Positions 17,228 to 26,952 of a stretch of DNA of 64,000 nucleotides are shown here, piece after piece. Positions within the stretch are counted from its first letter, which is position 1, and each line of letters begins with the position of its first letter. Origin of the DNA: Flavobacterium petrolei (GTDB taxonomy: Bacteria > Bacteroidota > Bacteroidia > Flavobacteriales > Flavobacteriaceae); assembly GCF_003314435.2 (NCBI RefSeq), contig NZ_QNVY02000001.1:1364001-1428000 (forward strand), written 5' to 3'. The position numbers and the translations under genes are program-made. The notes below the pieces were generated by a model. The model saw only the letters and a program-made list of their open reading frames with translations, did no database searches and had not been told where the DNA came from.

Positions 17228-19264
17228 TTAATTCAATTTATAAAATCCCTTTTCACCAGTTGCGTGAAAAGGGATTTTCTGTTTTTTACAACTGGCTTTC
17301 CATAGTTTTTGTATGTTTTTAAAGTTGGATGCATCAGCGATAACTAATTTGGGTTTCATTATTTGGAAAAAACGGTCTGCATTTATTTTAGCGGATTGTG
17401 TCAATACGATTATATCAGGGTGTATATTTTTTGGATAAATTCCGGAGCTGTCTAAAACAAAAATCTTCTTCCCATTAAAGAAGATAAAATTTTGAAGTCG
17501 TTTTTTCTGTTCCAAAGTACTTAAGTTTCCAATGCGGTAGGATTTTACCAGACTATTTTTTTGAACGGTTTTCAAAATGCTATCGTTGGCATAAATTAAA
17601 ATGTTTTCTCCTTTTCTTTCCGCAATCAAGGTGTTTTTTGTGCTGTTGAAAACAACTAATTCTTGTTCAGTTTGAATTTTCCACTGTATTCTAAAATAAG
17701 ATAATTGTAAAATAATGATGGATATTAAAATTACAGATAATCTATTAAAGCCTGGTTTTTTGAACCAAATGATTATCGTAAACAGTAGAAAATAACTGCT
17801 AATCAACAGGTAAAAATGAAGTGGAATATCCTGAATAATGAACTTTTCTAATGAGGCAATTGCATTGATGATTTTGTTTAAATAATAAATACTCCATTCC
17901 AATAGTTGTGACAGGAATATTGGAATCATATTGAACGCAGCCAAAAGCATGACCAAAACGCCTAAAATCATGATGATGCTAAGAAGAGGAATTATAATCA
18001 GATTAGTAATAAAAAACAAACCCGGAAACTGATGGAAATAGTAAATGCTCAGTGGTAAAGTGCCTATTTGGGCGGCAAAGGAAACCGTCAGAATATCCCA
18101 AATATATTTTGAAACTTTGTATTTCGGTTTCCAAATGGAGGATAAAAGGGGCTGCAGCCAAATGATGAAAAACAATGCGATGTAGCTTAATTGAAAACCA
18201 ACATCAAATAGGAAAGAAGGTTCAAAAAGTAAAATCAACAAAACAGAAACTAACAGTGTGTGGTAAATATTGACACTTCTGCGTAGATGATTTCCAATGG
18301 CGACAAAGGAAAACATGGTTACAGAACGTACTACAGAAGGCGCTAAACCCGCAATTATCCCGAACATGGATAAAGAGATAAGGATTGTGATTAACTTAAT
18401 AAAAGAACCTCGTTTTGTGTTTGGGATTGGTTTTAGAATAAAGGTTACAAAAAGTAATATAAAACCAATGTGTAATCCGGAAACGGATAAAATATGAACC
18501 GCTCCTGAGTATTGATAATCCCGAATAATATCAGGTGAAATATCTTGTTGTTGTCCCATTATTAAAGCAATGGCAACGTTTAATTCTGTTTTGTTGAAGT
18601 TTTTTTTTTTTAAATTCCGAATAATCCTTGTCCGTAATTTGGATGAATAATACCAAATGTCTTTCTCTATTTTACTTCCAATTTTGATTTCGTCAACATC
18701 AGCATACAGTTGCGCATAGATTTGTTTGTTTTCCAAGTATTTGCTGTAATCAAATTGATTGGGATTATTGGGTGGTTTGTTTTTTGTTAAAGTGCCTTTT
18801 ATTAGTAACGAATTTCCAACTTGAAGAGCATGATGTAAACTGTCGTTTTGAATGTTCAATATGATTCTGCCGGTTTGTTCTTTCTGATCGATATGATTCA
18901 CAATGGCGAGGTAGCGATCGCTAAACGGAGAACTTTTCATTTTTTCTCGAATCGTTAAAGAAATGAAATGAGGTTGTTCAAAAATACTCGTATTGTAAAT
19001 GTAATTGCTTTTTTGGAAATAATCGGTATGTGTAATTTGGGTTGAAACGCCGATGATAAAAGACAAGAAATAAGTTCCGACACCAAAATAAAGGGAGAGT
19101 TTGCTTCTGCTTTTGGATAAAAAATAAAACAAAATAAAAATACTGAGAGAGGAGATAAGTGCAATAAAAACAGCCGAAATAGAAGGTTGCAGGTAAAAAG
19201 CAAAAAGTATACCTAATATAAACCCGATTGTTATTCTTGCCAGTGGGAAATGTAGTACTTTCAT
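17228..19264 (-). CDS. comEC: ComEC/Rec2-family DNA uptake channel protein
   Basis: The protein has 678 residues. It has N-terminal helices and a DUF4131-like soluble domain (about 90-190). The Competence membrane domain follows and contains SGAVHILSVSGLHIGFIL. The C-terminal soluble part occupies the position of the metallo-beta-lactamase-like domain, but I see no HxHxDH metal motif in it. ComEC moves single-stranded DNA through the inner membrane during natural transformation. I chose the ATG at 19264 (MKVLHFPLA); an in-frame ATG five codons upstream is possible. Its last codons contain the terminator of the convergent gene. Confidence 0.88.
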   Translation of the reverse strand: MKVLHFPLARITIGFILGILFAFYLQPSISAVFIALISSLSIFILFYFLSKSRSKLSLYFGVGTYFLSFIIGVSTQITHTDYFQKSNYIYNTSIFEQPHFISLTIREKMKSSPFSDRYLAIVNHIDQKEQTGRIILNIQNDSLHHALQVGNSLLIKGTLTKNKPPNNPNQFDYSKYLENKQIYAQLYADVDEIKIGSKIEKDIWYYSSKLRTRIIRNLKKKNFNKTELNVAIALIMGQQQDISPDIIRDYQYSGAVHILSVSGLHIGFILLFVTFILKPIPNTKRGSFIKLITILISLSMFGIIAGLAPSVVRSVTMFSFVAIGNHLRRSVNIYHTLLVSVLLILLFEPSFLFDVGFQLSYIALFFIIWLQPLLSSIWKPKYKVSKYIWDILTVSFAAQIGTLPLSIYYFHQFPGLFFITNLIIIPLLSIIMILGVLVMLLAAFNMIPIFLSQLLEWSIYYLNKIINAIASLEKFIIQDIPLHFYLLISSYFLLFTIIIWFKKPGFNRLSVILISIIILQLSYFRIQWKIQTEQELVVFNSTKNTLIAERKGENILIYANDSILKTVQKNSLVKSYRIGNLSTLEQKKRLQNFIFFNGKKIFVLDSSGIYPKNIHPDIIVLTQSAKINADRFFQIMKPKLVIADASNFKNIQKLWKASCKKQKIPFHATGEKGFYKLN
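17242..17278 (+). terminator. Terminator for the thioredoxin-like gene, inside the comEC coding end
   Basis: A perfect 15-bp stem (aaaatcccttttcac/gtgaaaagggatttt) with a 7-base loop is followed on the plus strand by CTGTTTTTT. It is wholly within the last codons of the convergent comEC gene. Confidence 0.75.
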
Positions 19265-19348
19265 AGTTCTAAAGTACACATTTTTAGTAAGAAACGTATT
19301 TATTTTTATAATTAAAAAACAAATAAATTTTAGCTAAATGTCTATTAA

Positions 19349-19867
19349 TTAAAGCACACGATTAATCTGAACAAAGGTTTTTTGGTAATAAGGTTCTTTA
19401 GTAGAGGAAATAATTACTCCTTTTGAGGTGGAGGAATGAATGAATTTTATTTCTTCATCGGACGCTTCAATCACAATTCCAACATGATTTATTTCTCTGT
19501 TTTTGTTAGTTTTAAAAAATATTAAGTCGCCTTTTTGAGCTTGATCTTTTTTTGGATTTAAAACAACCCCTATTTTTGATTGTTGTAATGAGTTGCGCGG
19601 AAGAGTAATGTTTTCTGCATTAAAGATACTGTACATTAATCCTGAACAATCATAACCCGCTTTAGTTGTTCCTGCATATTTATATTTTATGCCCAAATTA
19701 TCAGCAGCTGCCTCAATTAATTGTTCTGCTAATTGGTTTGTTTTTCTCTTTTCGGATCGAGATAATTTCTCTTTTGGTGCTCCCTTTTTCGAAGTTACAA
19801 TGGGTGATGTCGATTTACAAGCCGTAAAAAAGATTACAAGGAATAAGAGGAATACAAAACGTTTCAA
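19349..19867 (-). CDS. NlpC/P60 (C40) cell-wall peptidase lipoprotein
   Basis: The protein has 172 residues. A lipobox (FFTAC, Cys 17) marks it as a lipoprotein. The NlpC/P60 domain carries Cys 74 in GYDCSGLMYS, His 128 in NHVGIVIEA and a third polar residue around His 144. Such enzymes cleave peptidoglycan stem peptides (D-gamma-glutamyl to diamino acid bonds). It lies between comEC (84 bases) and lpxB on the minus strand. Confidence 0.88.
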   Translation of the reverse strand: MKRFVFLLFLVIFFTACKSTSPIVTSKKGAPKEKLSRSEKRKTNQLAEQLIEAAADNLGIKYKYAGTTKAGYDCSGLMYSIFNAENITLPRNSLQQSKIGVVLNPKKDQAQKGDLIFFKTNKNREINHVGIVIEASDEEIKFIHSSTSKGVIISSTKEPYYQKTFVQINRVL

Positions 19868-19913
19868 AAGAGTTTTTTTAAGTTAATATTAAAGTTCGGA
19901 AATAAACTGTAGA

Positions 19914-21026
19914 TTATTTTAAGTCATTTACAATCAATGCAGCCGTTTTCTCACTAGCTCCAATTCCGCCCAAATGCTCTTCTAATAACGCATATTTTTC
20001 TAAAAGCGTATTGCGATGGTCCGTTTTTAATATTTTTTCGAGTTCCTCCCGAATGCGTTTTGTGTTGCATTCTTCTTGAATTAACTCGGTTACCACTTCT
20101 TCGTCCATAATCAAATTTACTAATGAAATGTATTTCAGCGTGATAATTCGTTTCGCAATTTGATAGGAAGCCCAACTGCCTTTATAACAAACTACTTCAG
20201 GAACTTTGAATAATGCGGTTTCCAGTGTTGCAGTTCCGGATGTGACTAGCGCTGCAGTCGCATTTCGTAATAAATCATAGGTTTTATTAGAAATGAATTT
20301 TATATTTTCCTGAGTGATAAAATTTTGATAAAAAGAAAATTCCTGACTTGGAGCACCCGCAATTACAAATTGATACTCCGGAAAATCTTTTACAACGCTT
20401 AGCATTACGGCTAACATTTTTGTAATTTCCTGTTTTCTGCTACCCGGTAAAATAGCGATAATTGGTTTGTCGTTTAATTGGTTTTCTTTTCTGAAAAGAA
20501 CCGGATCAACTGCTGGTTGGTTATGAATAGCATCAATCAGTGGATGACCAACAAATTCCACGGGAAATTTATGTTTCTCTTCGTAAAACTTTTTTTCGAA
20601 AGGCAAAATCACATACATTTTGTCAATATCGCGCTTGATGTCTGTTATCCTGCTTTCTTTCCAAGCCCAAATTTGTGGAGAAATATAGTAATGAGTTTTC
20701 ATTCCCAATGCTTTTGCCCATTTAGCAATGCGCAAATTAAAACCAGGGTAATCAATAAAAATAAGTACATCAGGCTGAAATTCAAGAATGTCTTTTTTGC
20801 AGATTTTGATATTGTTCAAAATCGTTTTTAGATTGAAAATCACTTCAATAAAACCCATAAATGCTAGCTCACGATAGTGTTTCACTAAAGTTCCGCCAAC
20901 ATTTTTCATTAAATCACCACCCCAAAATCGGATATCAGCAGTTGGATCTTTTTTATACAGCTCTTTCATTAAATTAGAACCATGCAAATCACCAGATGCT
21001 TCTCCTGCAATTATATAATATTTCAT
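19914..21026 (-). CDS. lpxB: Lipid-A-disaccharide synthase
   Basis: The protein has 370 residues. It begins MKYYIIAGEASGDLHGSNLM, the standard LpxB N-terminus, and carries RFWGGDLM, WAWKESRI and the nucleotide-binding ILPGSRKQEI. The glycosyltransferase (GT19) joins UDP-diacylglucosamine and lipid X in lipid A synthesis at the inner-membrane face. The frame stays open a further 44 codons upstream, but family alignment places the start at 21026. It lies in a surE, small membrane protein, lpxB gene string. Confidence 0.95.
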   Translation of the reverse strand: MKYYIIAGEASGDLHGSNLMKELYKKDPTADIRFWGGDLMKNVGGTLVKHYRELAFMGFIEVIFNLKTILNNIKICKKDILEFQPDVLIFIDYPGFNLRIAKWAKALGMKTHYYISPQIWAWKESRITDIKRDIDKMYVILPFEKKFYEEKHKFPVEFVGHPLIDAIHNQPAVDPVLFRKENQLNDKPIIAILPGSRKQEITKMLAVMLSVVKDFPEYQFVIAGAPSQEFSFYQNFITQENIKFISNKTYDLLRNATAALVTSGTATLETALFKVPEVVCYKGSWASYQIAKRIITLKYISLVNLIMDEEVVTELIQEECNTKRIREELEKILKTDHRNTLLEKYALLEEHLGGIGASEKTAALIVNDLK

Positions 21027-21108
21027 TTTTTTTCGATTTGGAATTTTTACAATCAAACAGATAAAATCATTTTCGCTGCAATCATTGTATTCTGTTGCAA
21101 AGATAAAC

Positions 21109-21381
21109 TTAAATAAATATAGTAATAATCGCCAAGGCAATGACTGCCAAAACCACACCGCGAGCCATCATTTCTTTATTCATTTTAAGTAAAATTCCAA
21201 ATGCTATTAATGTCAGAATAGATCCTAATGTGATTATTTTGCCCAAGTTGCCTTGTGATTTCATGATTTGAATACCGGCGATAAATCTGAACTCCGTAAA
21301 AAAGCTTATAAAAATATATGACCCAAGCAGCGTAGCTGCAATCCCTATTAAAAATCCGAGTAATAAGTCTTTTTTATTCAT
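21109..21381 (-). CDS. Small three-helix membrane protein, function unknown
   Basis: The protein has 90 residues with three hydrophobic segments (about 5-28, 47-65 and 73-90). The start overlaps the end of surE by 8 bases, which indicates translational coupling and supports it as a real gene. No family is recognised. Its place between surE and lpxB suggests an envelope-related role, but that is inference. Confidence 0.68.
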   Translation of the reverse strand: MNKKDLLLGFLIGIAATLLGSYIFISFFTEFRFIAGIQIMKSQGNLGKIITLGSILTLIAFGILLKMNKEMMARGVVLAVIALAIITIFI

Positions 21382-22153
21382 TCCATTTCCAGGTATTAAG
21401 TTGTTGTATGGCGTGGTGTGCGGTCAAGTCAAATTGAACAGGAACTACGGATATAAACCCATTTTCTAAAGCCCATTCATCTGTATCTTCTCCTTTGTCT
21501 TGGTTTACAAATTCTCCCGCAAGCCAGTAATAGTCTCTTCCCTGCGGCGTTTTTCTTTTATCAAATTTCTCTACCCAGATTGCTTTCGCTTGACGACTAA
21601 TGCGAATCCCTTTGATATCTTCTTCTTTTAATTTTGGAAAATTGACATTCAAAACTACGCCTTCCGGAAGTCCGTTTTCTAAAACTTCCATTGAAATTTT
21701 GCGGATAAAAGATTTTATAGTGTCAAAATCGGCATTCCAATCGTAATCCAATAACGAAAAACCAATGGCGGGGATTCCTTCGATTCCAGCTTCGACAGCC
21801 GCGCTCATTGTTCCAGAATAAATCACGTTTATCGAAGAATTTGAGCCGTGATTCACACCGGAAACACACAAGTCAGGTTTTCGTTTTAAAATTTCGTTAA
21901 CGGCTAGTTTTACACAATCGACGGGTGTTCCGGAACAACTATATTCCAGAAAAGGATCGTTGTCTTTTGAAATTTTATTGAGGTATAAAGTGCTGTTTAT
22001 AGTAATAGCATGGCCCATTGCGCTTTGTGGAGTGTCTGGTGCGACCACTACGATTTCTCCCAGTTCAGCCATTACAGATATTAATGCTCGAATTCCAGGC
22101 GCTGAAACACCGTCATCATTCGTTATTAAAATTAAAGGTCTATTTTTTTTCAT
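21374..22153 (-). CDS. surE: 5'/3'-nucleotidase SurE
   Basis: The protein has 259 residues. It begins with the SurE signature LILITNDDGVSAPGI, in which Asp 13 and Asp 14 bind the metal, and carries SGTPVDCVKLAV and SGVNHGSNSSINVIYSGTM. SurE dephosphorylates nucleoside monophosphates and is tied to stationary-phase survival. It is the first gene of the minus-strand group surE, small membrane protein and lpxB. Confidence 0.95.
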   Translation of the reverse strand: MKKNRPLILITNDDGVSAPGIRALISVMAELGEIVVVAPDTPQSAMGHAITINSTLYLNKISKDNDPFLEYSCSGTPVDCVKLAVNEILKRKPDLCVSGVNHGSNSSINVIYSGTMSAAVEAGIEGIPAIGFSLLDYDWNADFDTIKSFIRKISMEVLENGLPEGVVLNVNFPKLKEEDIKGIRISRQAKAIWVEKFDKRKTPQGRDYYWLAGEFVNQDKGEDTDEWALENGFISVVPVQFDLTAHHAIQQLNTWKWNE

Positions 22154-22360
22154 TAGTAATATGGCAAAAAAAGGTTGGTTTTATGATTTTGATGGCAAAT
22201 GTAATGACACAGAATGGGAATTAGTAAACAAAAGATAAAAATATGTTATCTTGATTCATTTAGGATATGATAGAAAAACATTTTTTATATCTTTAACAAA
22301 AATTTATGGGGTCTCTGCTGCTGTTGGCATAGTTTTTACCATAACTTAGAATAAAAATTC

Positions 22361-24541
22361 ATGAATACTATTCTTAACTTTATGAAAAGAAATTATAAAA
22401 TTATAGTTGTTGTCGTATGTATTTCGGTGACATTATTTGCATTTAAGATGAATGCATCGAAAGCAAATGATCCGGAAAAAGACAAGTTACTTTTGGAGTT
22501 GTTAACTTTTGTTATTGAAAAAGGGCATTACAGTCCAGCACCAATCGATGATACTTTTTCGAAAGGTATTTACAAAGATTACATAGAAGCTTTGGATCCT
22601 TCAAAACGATTTTTTTTGCAATCGGATATTGATGAATTTTCAAAATTTGAGCTGCAATTGGACGACCAGTTATTGAATAAAGATTTGTCTTTTTTCAATT
22701 TAACATATGAGCGTTTAATGAAAAGAATGGATGAAAGTACTAAAATTTATAAGGATGTTTTAAGCAAACCTTTTGATTTTAATACAGATGAAAGTTTCAA
22801 TATTGACTATGAGAAATCTCCTTATCCAAAAAATGTTACGGAACTAAATGATAAATGGCGTAAACAAATCAAATTGTCTGCTTTGTCTTCATTAATAGAT
22901 AAACAAAAATTAGAAGAAGATAAGAAGAAAAATGAAGCTAATTATGTTGTCAAATCTTTTGATATTTTAGAAAAGGAAACTAGAGAAAGCTCACGAAAAT
23001 CTTTGGATGAGTATTTTGGATTTATAAAAGATTTGGACAGGAATGATTGGTTTTCTGTTTATATAAATTCTATAACGGCACGTTTTGATCCGCACACAAA
23101 CTATTTTGCTCCAGAGGAAAAAGAACGTTTTGATGTAAGTATTAGCGGTAAACTAGAGGGAATAGGTGCGCGTTTACAAAAGAAAAACGATTTGACTGAG
23201 ATTTCAGAGCTAATCTCTGGTGGTCCGGCATGGAGAGGAAAACAACTGGAAGCTGGAGATTTAATCATGAAAGTGGCCCAAGGTAATAGTGAGGCAGTAG
23301 ATATAGTTGGGATGCGTTTGGATGATGTTGTTAAGAAGATCAAAGGGCCTAAAGGTTCAGAAGTTCGTCTTACCGTTAAAAAAGTAGACGGAACCATTAA
23401 GATAATTTCTATTATCAGAGACATTGTAGAAATAGAAGAAACCTATGCAAAGTCCAGTATTGTAGACAGAAACGGATTGAAATATGGTGTAATTTATTTG
23501 CCAAAATTCTATATTGATTTTGAAAATGCAAATGGTAGAGATGCCGGAAAAGATATCGCTTTAGAAGTAGACCGATTGAAAAAAGCAGGAGTGAACGGAA
23601 TTGTTCTTGATGTTCGTGATGATGGTGGTGGATCTCTATCGACTGTTGTTGATATTGCAGGTTTGTTTATTGAACAAGGGCCAATTGTTCAGATAAAATC
23701 CGCAGGCAAAAAGAAGGAAGTCCTGTACGACAGAGATTCAAAAATTGAATGGGACGGGCCGTTGGTCATTATGGTAAATAATTTTTCAGCTTCAGCTTCT
23801 GAAATTTTGGCTGCAGCAATACAAGATTACAAAAGAGGAATTATCATTGGAAGTAAGCAAACCTATGGTAAGGGAACGGTACAAAATGTATATGATTTGA
23901 ACACTTTTGTACGCAGTAGTTCTGTTGGAGATTTAGGAGCAATAAAGACAACAACTCAGAAATTTTATAGAATTAACGGAGGGTCTACACAATTAGAAGG
24001 TGTACAGAGTGATATTGTTATGCCAGACCGTTATGCTTATTTAAAAATGGGAGAGCGTGATGTTGATAATGCTATGGCTTGGGATAAAATTGACCAAGCG
24101 GATTATCAAGTATGGAATAACAACACTAACTTTAATCAGGCAATCACTAACAGTAAAAGTAGAATTAGTAAAAATACTCAATTTCAATTGATTGAGGAAA
24201 ATGCGAAGTGGATTGATAGCAGAAGTGAAGAGAATGTTTACAGTTTAAACATTGATAATTTTAAAATGGCTCAAGCTGAAATTGAAGAGAAGGCGAAAAA
24301 ATATAAACCAATTCTAGATTATAAAAATTCGTTGATATTTACTTCGTTACCTTATGAAGCGGACGCTATGAGTAAAGATATTACTTTGAAAGAAAAAAGA
24401 GAGAGATGGCATGAGGCATTATCAAAAGATATTTATGTGGAAGAAGCTCTTAATGTATTAGATGATTTACAATCAAAATCCGTTTCAAAGCAAAATATGC
24501 CAGTTAAAATAAAAAAGGATAAGTTGGCTTCAAAGTCATAA
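22361..24541 (+). CDS. prc: Tail-specific protease (C-terminal processing peptidase, S41A)
   Basis: The protein has 726 residues with one N-terminal membrane anchor or signal segment (IIVVVVCISVTLFAF). A long N-terminal helical domain is followed by a PDZ domain (about 250-335; GIGARLQKKNDLTEI, then LEAGDLIMKV). The S41 catalytic core has Ser in NNFSASASEILAAA and Lys in GSKQTYGKGTVQ. The C-terminal DUF3340-like tail is typical of Prc. It trims or degrades periplasmic proteins from their C-termini. A second ATG eight codons in (22382) is an alternative start. Confidence 0.94.
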   Translation: MNTILNFMKRNYKIIVVVVCISVTLFAFKMNASKANDPEKDKLLLELLTFVIEKGHYSPAPIDDTFSKGIYKDYIEALDPSKRFFLQSDIDEFSKFELQLDDQLLNKDLSFFNLTYERLMKRMDESTKIYKDVLSKPFDFNTDESFNIDYEKSPYPKNVTELNDKWRKQIKLSALSSLIDKQKLEEDKKKNEANYVVKSFDILEKETRESSRKSLDEYFGFIKDLDRNDWFSVYINSITARFDPHTNYFAPEEKERFDVSISGKLEGIGARLQKKNDLTEISELISGGPAWRGKQLEAGDLIMKVAQGNSEAVDIVGMRLDDVVKKIKGPKGSEVRLTVKKVDGTIKIISIIRDIVEIEETYAKSSIVDRNGLKYGVIYLPKFYIDFENANGRDAGKDIALEVDRLKKAGVNGIVLDVRDDGGGSLSTVVDIAGLFIEQGPIVQIKSAGKKKEVLYDRDSKIEWDGPLVIMVNNFSASASEILAAAIQDYKRGIIIGSKQTYGKGTVQNVYDLNTFVRSSSVGDLGAIKTTTQKFYRINGGSTQLEGVQSDIVMPDRYAYLKMGERDVDNAMAWDKIDQADYQVWNNNTNFNQAITNSKSRISKNTQFQLIEENAKWIDSRSEENVYSLNIDNFKMAQAEIEEKAKKYKPILDYKNSLIFTSLPYEADAMSKDITLKEKRERWHEALSKDIYVEEALNVLDDLQSKSVSKQNMPVKIKKDKLASKS

Positions 24542-24571
24542 ATTACTTTTTAAATTAATAATCGTATTTAA

Positions 24572-24603
24572 ATAAACGCTTCAAATTTTTTTGAAGCGTT
24601 TAT
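24572..24603 (+). terminator. Intrinsic terminator of prc
   Basis: A perfect 14-bp stem (ataaacgcttcaaa/tttgaagcgtttat) with a tttt loop lies 30 bases after the stop, followed by a T-rich tail. Confidence 0.82.
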
Positions 24604-24716
24604 TGTTTTAAGTTGTAGTGTATGCTTTTCGTGTTGCTTAGTATACTTTGGTTGTCTTGTTATTATGGATTAAAAGACGTTATTTTAGCAATGTTTAATT
24701 CAATTATCTCAAGTTT

Positions 24717-25568
24717 ATGAAAAATAGATTTTTATATTCCTCTTTGGTTTTATTTTTAACAATTAGTATTTGCTCTTCCTGTAGAAATAATCAGGAGGTA
24801 GATAAGTCAAATTCTACTTTTATAAACAATTCGGTTTCTGTCAACAAGAAAGAAAACAAGGGTCGATTTAATTTACCCGATAATGCACAAGGATTTGATT
24901 TTTTGCCATCTTCTACAACAAATCAAGTTGTCAGTCACAAGTATTATACTTTGTCCTATCATGAGGAGTTTGAACAAGCGGAATGGGTTGCTTATGAATT
25001 GAAGAAATCATTTTTGAAGAATAGCAATTTTAGGAGACCATTTTTTATTGAGGACTCTAAAGTTAGTTCGGGTTCAGCCAGCTGGAGAAATTATAAAACG
25101 TCTGGTTTTGATAAAGGGCATTTGTGCCCGGCAGGTGATATGGAATTTTCAGAAGAAGCATATAATGATACGTTTCTTACTTCAAATATAGCGCCACAGA
25201 CGCATGATTTTAATAATGGAGTTTGGAATAGGTTGGAGCAAAAAGTGCGCTATTGGGCAGGTCTATATGATGGGATTTATGTCGTTACAGGAGGAGTTTT
25301 GAACAAGGATTCACAAACAATTGGCAAAGAAAATGTTTCAGTTCCAAAATTTTTTTATAAGATATTGTTAGACTATAATAATGGTGATTTTAAAATGATT
25401 GCTTTTTTAATCCCAAATGAAAAGAGTAATAAACCTTTATGTAGTTTTGTTGTTTCGGTAGATCTTGTTGAAAAGATGACAGGTATAGACTTTTTTCCAA
25501 AATTAAAAGATAATGTCGAGCAACAACTGGAAAAAAATAGTGATTACAAAAACTGGAGCTTTAAGTAA
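24717..25568 (+). CDS. Exported DNA/RNA non-specific endonuclease (NUC1 family)
   Basis: The protein has 283 residues. The N-terminus is a lipoprotein signal (ICSSC, Cys 22). The beta-beta-alpha-metal nuclease core has DKGHLCPAGDM, the DRGH variant whose His is the general base. The metal-binding Asn lies in NNGVWNRLEQKVRYW. Such nucleases degrade DNA and RNA outside the cytoplasm, for nutrient use. The gene stands alone between terminators, with no adjacent immunity or toxin-delivery gene, so scavenging is the simplest role. Confidence 0.88.
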   Translation: MKNRFLYSSLVLFLTISICSSCRNNQEVDKSNSTFINNSVSVNKKENKGRFNLPDNAQGFDFLPSSTTNQVVSHKYYTLSYHEEFEQAEWVAYELKKSFLKNSNFRRPFFIEDSKVSSGSASWRNYKTSGFDKGHLCPAGDMEFSEEAYNDTFLTSNIAPQTHDFNNGVWNRLEQKVRYWAGLYDGIYVVTGGVLNKDSQTIGKENVSVPKFFYKILLDYNNGDFKMIAFLIPNEKSNKPLCSFVVSVDLVEKMTGIDFFPKLKDNVEQQLEKNSDYKNWSFK

Positions 25569-25711
25569 TGTCTAAAAAAATGAAAGCTTTTTTTAAGTAT
25601 GCCTGATTACTGCCTTTTTGAATAAGCATGTGTAGTTGTGTAAAAAGTTTTACATTGATATTGTGTGCGAATGTTTAGATTTTTATAGGATTAAGCAAGG
25701 GTCAATTACTT

Positions 25712-26947
25712 CTACCATTCATTCACCTTATTCGCGTCCATTTTTATAAATATAAATAACAATATTGTAAAACCCCATAGTCCAGATCCTCCGTATGAAA
25801 AGAAGGGAAGCGGAACACCAATTGTTGGAAAAATCCCGACAACCATGGCGATATTTACAAAGAAGTGTGTGAATAAAATCCCCGCAACACAATAGCCGTA
25901 CACTCTGCTAAATTTTGTTTTTTGTCTTTCGGCTAAATAAATTATTCTAAGAAACAAACCAGTAAAAAGCGCAATTACCACTAATGAACCGGCAAATCCC
26001 CATTCTTCGCCTACAGTAGTAAAAATGTAATCCGTATGTTGTTCTGGTACAAAGCCACCTTTCGTTTGTGTTCCTTCCAGAAATCCTTTTCCTAACCAAC
26101 CTCCAGAGCCAATCGCAATTTCGGATTGATTGGTATTGTATCCAATGCCTTTCATATCAACAGTTTTTCCTAAAAGGATATTGAAACGGTCTCGGTGATG
26201 TTGTTTAAATACATTGTCAAAGACATAGTCTACAGACAAAACAAATCCTGAAAGTAGCACGAAAAGAATACTACTCAAAACGATATTCCTGTCGGCTAAT
26301 CTAGATTTGAAGTGTATTATCAAAAAAACCAATAAGCCGATGAGGATGACATATTGTGGTTCTAATACCAGTGTTAATACAAACAGGAGAATGGTTACAA
26401 AACCAGTCCAAACGTACCAAGCTGGAAGCCCTTCACGATACAAAACAATTATAAATATACTATAAATAAGTGCACTTCCCGGGTCAGGCTGTGGTAAAAT
26501 TAATAATACAGGTAGTATAATTATTGCTAGTGCCTGCCATTGACGGGTCACCTCTTTTAGATTAATTTGCGTGTCGCTTAGATATTTTGCCAAAGCTAAG
26601 GCCGTAGCTGCTTTTGCAAATTCAGACGGTTGAATGGTAAAACTTCCTATTGCATACCAACAACGCTGACCCGCTATTGTTTTACCAAACAAAAACAGAC
26701 CTGCCAATGATAATAGAGAAATCCCAAAAATGATAGTTGCATATTTTTCGTAAAATTTCCCATCCACTGAGAGTACTATGAAAATTAAAGGAATGGTTAG
26801 TATGATGAATATCAGCTGCTTTTCATAAGTATCTTCCATAGAAGACAAAGACGAGGAGTAGATGTTTAGCCATCCCAAAATAACCAGTAGGGCATAAATG
26901 ATTATGCTGATCCAGTCAATGTTGTTTGATACACTTTGGTTTTTCAT
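25712..26947 (-). CDS. rodA: SEDS peptidoglycan glycosyltransferase RodA
   Basis: The protein has 411 residues and about ten membrane helices. SEDS-family signatures include CWYAIGSFTIQPSEFAK, LPQPDPGSALIY and the C-terminal GVPLPFFSYGGSGLW. RodA polymerises glycan strands during cell elongation with its partner PBP2. It is the last gene of the mreB-mreC-mreD-mrdA-rodA cluster, 5 bases after mrdA. Confidence 0.96.
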   Translation of the reverse strand: MKNQSVSNNIDWISIIIYALLVILGWLNIYSSSLSSMEDTYEKQLIFIILTIPLIFIVLSVDGKFYEKYATIIFGISLLSLAGLFLFGKTIAGQRCWYAIGSFTIQPSEFAKAATALALAKYLSDTQINLKEVTRQWQALAIIILPVLLILPQPDPGSALIYSIFIIVLYREGLPAWYVWTGFVTILLFVLTLVLEPQYVILIGLLVFLIIHFKSRLADRNIVLSSILFVLLSGFVLSVDYVFDNVFKQHHRDRFNILLGKTVDMKGIGYNTNQSEIAIGSGGWLGKGFLEGTQTKGGFVPEQHTDYIFTTVGEEWGFAGSLVVIALFTGLFLRIIYLAERQKTKFSRVYGYCVAGILFTHFFVNIAMVVGIFPTIGVPLPFFSYGGSGLWGFTILLFIFIKMDANKVNEW

Positions 26948-26952
26948 CGGAA

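Noticed and set aside
19914..21158. Longer LpxB with 44 more N-terminal residues
   Set aside because: The standard LpxB N-terminus begins at MKYYIIAGEASGD, so the extension is an upstream open stretch.
24717..25568. Nuclease toxin of a secretion or defence system
   Set aside because: No immunity gene, delivery domain or partner is adjacent; a lipoprotein scavenging nuclease is simpler.
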